From: an uncultured Solirubrobacterales bacterium | GTDB taxonomy: Bacteria; Actinomycetota; Thermoleophilia; Solirubrobacterales; Solirubrobacteraceae | Reading direction: 5' to 3' | Assembly: GCA_903959665.1 (NCBI GenBank) | Contig: CAJBXY010000053.1 | Location: 1 to 9,532 of the forward strand | Length of the DNA stretch: 9,532 nt | Part shown: positions 6,530 through 9,532 of the stretch, piece by piece | Layout of the letters: every line of letters starts with the position of its first letter | How positions within the stretch are numbered: the first letter of the stretch is position 1 | Position numbers and translations under genes: made by a program | Notes under the pieces: model-generated | What the model was told of the DNA's origin: nothing | The model's database searches: none | The model's input: only the letters and a program-made list of their open reading frames with translations

Positions 6530-7507
6530 TTAAGGCTGGTAGTAGAGCGGAATGCACCAGTGGTTTGCCGCGACCCAGTCGGTATTCGGAAGTTCGACGT
6601 CAATTCCCATAATCCGGTGGCAGGGCTGGTCGTAAACCTTACCGGTTGAGCGGTCAACCTCCGTGAAAACGATGTATTTGTAGTAGCCGGAGCCCATTCC
6701 TTCGGGCATCGTGAGCCGGTTTGGGTTAGCCGGGTCGAGCACCGTGCGAGCGACCTCCTGCTTCCAAGCGACGATCTCCTCAAGTCGCTCGGTCTGTACC
6801 AGCCCAATTGCCGCCGTGAACTCACTAAGGCGGAAGTTGAGGCCGAAGTGGGCGTAGTCGGGTTTGCCGTAGTTACGGAACTGGCGCGCGAACTCAAGCA
6901 GCTCTTCGTTCTCGCTGACGAGCATTCCGCCTTCGCCGGTGGAGATCGTTTTCGTGGCGTAGAACGAGTAGACGCCGGCGTCGCCCCACGAGCCTGGGCG
7001 CTTGCCGTTCCAGGTTGCGCCGTGGGCGTGCGCGCAATCTTCGATCAGGAAGATTCCTTCGGCCTTACAGAGCGCGGCGATCCGTTCGACGTCGAAGGCG
7101 ATGTGGCCGCCGATGTGAACCAGCATCACGGCCTTTGGCTTGTGCTCGGCGACCTTCGCTTCAAGGTCATCGAACGACATGCAGAGGTCCTCGCGGTTGC
7201 AGTCGACGAAGACGACGTTGGCGCCGGCGCTGATCGCCGCGTTCGGCGTAGCGATAAAGGTGTTCGACGGGCAGAGCACCGTCTCGCCACGAACGCCGGC
7301 GAATTCGAGCGCCGCGAGCGCCGCTCCGGTCCAGCCCGAAAAGGCGACCGAACCGATCGAATGCAGATCGCCCCAAGCCTGCTCGAAGGCGACTGTCAGG
7401 TCGCCTTCCGACCAGCGCTGCGAGTCAATTACGCCGTCCCAAAGCTCGTGCAGGCGGGCACGGTCACGCTGATCGAAACCGATCGAAAACTGGCTGAAGT
7501 CACTCAT
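6530..7507 (-). CDS. DegT/DnrJ/EryC1/StrS-family PLP aminotransferase (short form)
   Basis: The product is a 325-residue fold-type I PLP enzyme of the family that aminates keto-sugar nucleotides, normally using glutamate or glutamine. Visible features are FSGWTGAALAAL (56-67) for phosphate binding, CPSNTFIAT (79-87), EDCAHAHGA (156-164) with D157 contacting the pyridine nitrogen, and SFYATKTISTGEGG (181-194) with K186 as the Schiff-base lysine. NYGKPDYAHFGLNFRLSEF (212-230) matches the family's GxN-R region. Most relatives run to 360-400 residues and continue past the LPLYP motif with a final helix; this one stops at CIPLYYQP. The ATG at 7507 is 13 bases after the DUF1330 stop; the Shine-Dalgarno is poor, so coupling to upstream translation is likely. 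The epimerase follows at 27 bases, suggesting joint sugar-nucleotide synthesis for a surface glycan or glycosylated metabolite. Confidence 0.9.
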   Translation of the reverse strand: MSDFSQFSIGFDQRDRARLHELWDGVIDSQRWSEGDLTVAFEQAWGDLHSIGSVAFSGWTGAALAALEFAGVRGETVLCPSNTFIATPNAAISAGANVVFVDCNREDLCMSFDDLEAKVAEHKPKAVMLVHIGGHIAFDVERIAALCKAEGIFLIEDCAHAHGATWNGKRPGSWGDAGVYSFYATKTISTGEGGMLVSENEELLEFARQFRNYGKPDYAHFGLNFRLSEFTAAIGLVQTERLEEIVAWKQEVARTVLDPANPNRLTMPEGMGSGYYKYIVFTEVDRSTGKVYDQPCHRIMGIDVELPNTDWVAANHWCIPLYYQP

Positions 7508-7520
7508 CGAGATCTGCTGG

Positions 7521-7886
7521 CTACATCAACGGCTTGGTTGCCTGCAGGATCGCTTCGTCGAGGCCCTCGGTGCGCAGGTGGGTGATCTCCTGGTAGCCGG
7601 GGTTCGTGACCATCTCAAGGAACTTCGCTCGGCTCGGGTAGCGGATCAGCATTACCGCGTCCCAATCCCAGCCTTCGGGGGCGACGACCGCCGTTGAAGC
7701 CTCACTGGCGTAAATGATCTCGGCGCCAACCTCGTTTAGGAAGTCCATCACCTTGGCGCCGTACTCGGCGTAGCTCTCGCGCCCACCGTCGGCCTTGTAC
7801 TTGAGCATGTTGAGCATCACAACGGGACCGCCGTCGTCCTCTTCGACGTAGCGCTTGATGTCCTGGGGGCCTGGGTCTACGGGCAT
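7521..7886 (-). CDS. DUF1330 family protein (dimeric alpha/beta barrel)
   Basis: The product is a 121-residue soluble protein. PVVMLNMLKYK (21-31), the central ASEASTAVVAPEGWDWDAVMLIRYPSR region (60-86) and the closing FLEMVTNPGYQEITHLRTEGLDEAIL (89-114) match the pattern of DUF1330 proteins, small ferredoxin-like folds of the dimeric alpha/beta barrel superfamily. No biochemical role is established for most members, and none is assigned here. The start at 7886 is well supported by GAGAGGA 6 bases upstream. It sits between the RDD gene (42 bases away) and the aminotransferase gene (13 bases away) on the same strand, so it is probably an operon member, but its link with sugar metabolism or the membrane proteins is unclear. 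Confidence 0.82.
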   Translation of the reverse strand: MPVDPGPQDIKRYVEEDDGGPVVMLNMLKYKADGGRESYAEYGAKVMDFLNEVGAEIIYASEASTAVVAPEGWDWDAVMLIRYPSRAKFLEMVTNPGYQEITHLRTEGLDEAILQATKPLM

Positions 7887-7892
7887 TCGTTG

Positions 7893-7899
7893 TCCTCTC
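7893..7899 (-). promoter_or_regulatory. Strong Shine-Dalgarno for the DUF1330 gene
   Basis: GAGAGGA on the minus strand, 6 bases before the ATG at 7886, is the best ribosome binding site in the window and fixes that start. No TANNNT element is present in the 42-base gap, arguing that the gene is read from upstream. Confidence 0.65.
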
Positions 7900-7928
7900 G
7901 GGTGATGGTTGAATCGCGGCTGCAGCGC

Positions 7929-8606
7929 TCAGATTTCGCCGACGTCGTCCGACGCCATTCGCTGTTCGGCGGCGCTGTGGCGCGGATTGTATTGGCTGGT
8001 TGCCGCTTCACGGGCCATCCGGCGGCGGTCGGCAATTGTGTAGACCGGGGCGTCAATCACAACCGTGTCGCCGAATAGGTCGAGCAGGCAGCGGCAGCGC
8101 TCGTTGAAGAGTCCGAGGACGTAACCGGCGAAGAAGGGGATTGCGCCGAGCACCATTCCCGCCAGTCGTGCCAGCGCGCGGCTTAACTTGATCGGCTTGC
8201 CGTCCTCTGCATCGACAACGCGGAACTCAAGCGCGCGGGCGCCCGGCGTTTGGCCGGTACCGCTCCAAAAGGCGACGAAATAGCCGCCAGCCCAAATCAG
8301 GTAGAGGATCCCCATAATTGCGACGATCGCTGTGTCAACGCTGTCGGGAACGTTCAGCGCCGACATTGTTAGCGCGACAACCGCCCAGCTGAAAGCGGCG
8401 ACGAGGTTGATGATCACCACGTCAACGGCAAAACCCAGCAGGCGCGTTATCAGGCCGACGTAACGCTGCGGCGCGCCCTTGACTGCGGCCGATCCTCGCA
8501 GCCGAACCGCCGCCTCAACCTGCGCGCGGTTGGTCGCTGTGTCGAGCTCGGCCGGTGTCTGTGGATCTCGCCTGGGTTGCTCGGCGCTGGCGTCGGTGGC
8601 TGTCAT
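7929..8606 (-). CDS. RDD-family membrane protein
   Basis: The product has 225 residues. A charged N-terminal region (1-45) precedes an RDD domain: R55 and D62 in RLLGFAVDVVI, helices at roughly 57-80, 92-115 and 145-167, the loop TGQTPGARALEFRVVDAEDG (117-136), then LARLAG (145-150) and the closing NERCRCLLDLFGDTVVI (168-184). These are the conserved parts of the family. A polar 40-residue tail follows, probably cytoplasmic. RDD proteins are small integral membrane proteins of mostly unknown role; some have been linked to ion transport. The ATG at 8606 overlaps the previous gene's TGA (ATGA), with AGAAGG 7 bases upstream, so the two are translationally coupled. The upstream neighbour is the 13-residue-repeat protein and, before it, heliorhodopsin, which points to a joint function at the membrane. 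Confidence 0.88.
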   Translation of the reverse strand: MTATDASAEQPRRDPQTPAELDTATNRAQVEAAVRLRGSAAVKGAPQRYVGLITRLLGFAVDVVIINLVAAFSWAVVALTMSALNVPDSVDTAIVAIMGILYLIWAGGYFVAFWSGTGQTPGARALEFRVVDAEDGKPIKLSRALARLAGMVLGAIPFFAGYVLGLFNERCRCLLDLFGDTVVIDAPVYTIADRRRMAREAATSQYNPRHSAAEQRMASDDVGEI

Positions 8607-9205
8607 TTCCCTGCCTTCTCGTCGGCCGGTTGGCTGGCATCTGCTCCGCCGACGTGGGCGTCACCGTCGGAAGGCATCTGCGCAGCCATCTGCCCGCGGC
8701 GGCCAACTAGGCGCCGCGCGGCGCGGGCGAGAATGTCGTCGGCGCTGCGGCTGCGGCCGCGGACCTCATCGCCAACCTGGTCGGCGAAACCGAAGCTCTG
8801 CTGACGGATCGCATCGCTAACCGAAGGGCTCTGCGCAATCTCCTCAACGAGCACCCACAGCTCGGGCCGCTCGAGGAAGGCGTCGACGATCGGCTCAAAG
8901 ACGCCGGCTTCGATCAATGTCGTTGTGATCCGTTCGACTACCCGTTGGCGCACCAACTCGCGGCTCAGCGCGTCAACCAGCGGGCCGCTCAGCGCGGTTT
9001 GGATCAGTCGCTCGATCGCTGGGCTGCCGAGCAGGCGGTCGATGCTCTCCTCGACGGCGTCGGAGCCGATTACCGCCTCAAGCGCGTCGCCGGTCGAGCG
9101 CACGCCAAAGCTGGCGACGCGGCCGATCAGGCCGAAGAGGCCGCTGCTCGCTTCGCTGCGCGGCGCTTCACGGCCAACCTCGATTACCACCAGCTCCTGA
9201 GTCAT
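8603..9205 (-). CDS. Hypothetical protein with seven 13-residue helical repeats, between heliorhodopsin and RDD genes
   Basis: I do not recognise a named family. The ATG at 9205 gives 200 residues, lies 38 bases after the heliorhodopsin stop and is preceded by GGAAGAG, though at short spacing; a TTG at 9214 is an alternative. The frame stays open further upstream, but that part overlaps heliorhodopsin in another frame and is Arg/Pro-rich shadow sequence. Residues 48-138 are seven tandem 13-residue units of the form S-P-x-(V/I/L)-(E/D), such as SPAIERLIQTALS and RPELWVLVEEIAQ, with hydrophobic positions 4, 7/8 and 11/12, suggesting short stacked helices. Residues 148-170 are rich in Arg, and 178-200 form a polar, probably disordered tail. 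No membrane segment is seen. I recall similar repeat segments fused to RDD domains in other actinobacteria, which would make this a split version; this rests on memory only. Function is unknown; a cytoplasmic partner of the RDD protein is plausible. Confidence 0.72.
   Translation of the reverse strand: MTQELVVIEVGREAPRSEASSGLFGLIGRVASFGVRSTGDALEAVIGSDAVEESIDRLLGSPAIERLIQTALSGPLVDALSRELVRQRVVERITTTLIEAGVFEPIVDAFLERPELWVLVEEIAQSPSVSDAIRQQSFGFADQVGDEVRGRSRSADDILARAARRLVGRRGQMAAQMPSDGDAHVGGADASQPADEKAGK
8614..8619 (-). promoter_or_regulatory. Shine-Dalgarno for the RDD gene
   Basis: AGAAGG on the minus strand lies 7 bases before the ATG at 8606, within the last codons of the preceding gene. It confirms the overlapping start. 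Confidence 0.5.
8792..9064 (-). repeat. Seven in-frame 39-base (13-residue) coding repeats
   Basis: The units start at residues 48, 61, 74, 87, 100, 113 and 126 of the hypothetical protein, with no insertion or deletion between them. Position 2 is Pro in four units, position 4 is always hydrophobic (V, I, V, V, F, L, V), and position 5 is Glu or Asp in five. Similarity is at the protein level; the DNA copies have diverged, so this is an old protein repeat and not a recent tandem duplication. Confidence 0.7.
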
Positions 9206-9243
9206 CTCTTCCAATACTGGCCGAAAACGGCTGGCGCTGCTTG

Positions 9244-9532
9244 CTAGCCGCCGGCTAAGGCGCCGCCGTAGACCTGCCAAGCGAGCACGCTCTTGGCGAT
9301 CAGGCTGAGCCAGAGGTAGACGCGCTCGGCATGAACCGGGCTGGCCCAGCGGCCGCGGCGGCGGTACTGCAGCCACATGTTGATCGCGAAAGTGTTGAAG
9401 AGGATGAAGAGCGTAAAGAAGATGAAGTAGACGAAGGTCGGCGCTTGGCCGCCGCTGTCGAGGTTGATCGGGAAGAGCTGAATCGCAATCGCAATCCACG
9501 GCACTGCGCCGACGATGCAGCCGTAGATGAAC
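9244..9532 (-). CDS. Heliorhodopsin, C-terminal part (5' end beyond the window)
   Basis: The 95 visible codons are the last three helices of a heliorhodopsin, the retinal-binding seven-helix protein family with inverted membrane orientation that acts as a light sensor or regulator and not as a pump. Helix 5 carries FIYGCIVGAVPWIAIAI, helix 6 carries PTFVYFIFFTLFILFNTFAI followed by MWLQYRRRGRW, and helix 7 carries ERVYLWLSLIAKSVLAWQV. The segments GCIxGxVPWI, LQY-basic-G-basic-W, ERxY and LSLxAKSxLAWQ match what I remember of the founding metagenomic protein 48C12. The lysine codon at 9292-9294 corresponds to the retinal Schiff-base lysine. Only five residues follow the helix 7 core, ending in TAG. 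The frame is open to the right edge; full-length members have about 250 residues, so roughly 160 lie outside. It heads the leftward gene series. No retinal-synthesis gene is in the window. Confidence 0.92.
   Translation of the reverse strand, partial: FIYGCIVGAVPWIAIAIQLFPINLDSGGQAPTFVYFIFFTLFILFNTFAINMWLQYRRRGRWASPVHAERVYLWLSLIAKSVLAWQVYGGALAGG

Noticed and set aside
6499..6897. Possible frameshift near the aminotransferase end that would restore a longer C-terminus
   Set aside because: The other two frames after the IPLYYQP segment give no family-like sequence, so the TAA looks genuine.
6848..7585. 245-residue open frame on the plus strand
   Set aside because: It is antisense to the aminotransferase gene, whose motifs are unmistakable; long antisense frames are common in high-GC DNA and no family pattern is seen.
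7890..8078. Small plus-strand open frame beginning in the DUF1330-RDD gap
   Set aside because: It runs antisense into the RDD gene, has no ribosome binding site or recognisable domain, and is best explained as a shadow.
9220..9231. GCCG-TTTT-CGGC hairpin between heliorhodopsin and the repeat protein (minus strand)
   Set aside because: The stem has only four base pairs and no T tract follows, so it is too weak for a terminator; the genes more likely share a transcript.
9206..9499. N-terminal extension of the repeat-protein frame up to 9499
   Set aside because: It overlaps heliorhodopsin on the same strand in another frame, is Arg/Pro/Leu-rich without a fold signature, and a good ATG exists at 9205 just after the heliorhodopsin stop.

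Overview
The window is dense, high-GC bacterial DNA with almost no intergenic space. There are nine complete protein genes plus one truncated by each edge. Gene content (a heliorhodopsin, an ATPase-like/GNAT fusion, an RDD membrane protein, a GT28-type glycosyltransferase), GTG starts and probable leaderless promoters suggest an actinobacterium, perhaps class Thermoleophilia. That placement is an inference from gene style, not from a marker gene. No rRNA, tRNA, CRISPR array, insertion sequence, origin or clear intrinsic terminator was seen. No gene-free stretch exceeds about 50 bases.

Left part (1-3304): a 5'-truncated protein with an N-terminal anti-sigma-type ATPase-like region followed by a GNAT acetyltransferase runs rightward. 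It meets, stop codon to stop codon with no base between, a leftward pair: a cytoplasmic-type L-asparaginase and, upstream of it, a DMT-superfamily membrane protein. The DMT gene is divergent from the next block, and the 26-base gap between them carries overlapping -10-like hexamers on both strands.

Middle (3331-5129): a rightward two-gene operon with a 4-base ATGA overlap encodes a GT28 glycosyltransferase of the diacylglycerol-glycosyltransferase type and a membrane-anchored NodB-family polysaccharide deacetylase. Together they suggest synthesis and trimming of an envelope glycan or glycolipid. Its stop overlaps the stop of the leftward block at TTAA.

Right part (9532 down to 5126): six leftward genes in tight array. 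In transcription order they are the C-terminal part of a heliorhodopsin (retinal lysine codon at 9292-9294), a 200-residue protein built on seven near-perfect 13-residue repeats, an RDD-family membrane protein starting inside the previous stop codon, a DUF1330 protein, a short DegT-family PLP aminotransferase, and an NAD-dependent sugar epimerase with an unusual C-terminal four-helix membrane domain. The last two look like a sugar-nucleotide module. The first three look like a light-sensing/membrane unit.

The strongest candidate for an undescribed system is the heliorhodopsin - 13-residue-repeat protein - RDD protein cassette at 7929-9532. Next in interest are the membrane-anchored epimerase and the ATPase-like/GNAT fusion.
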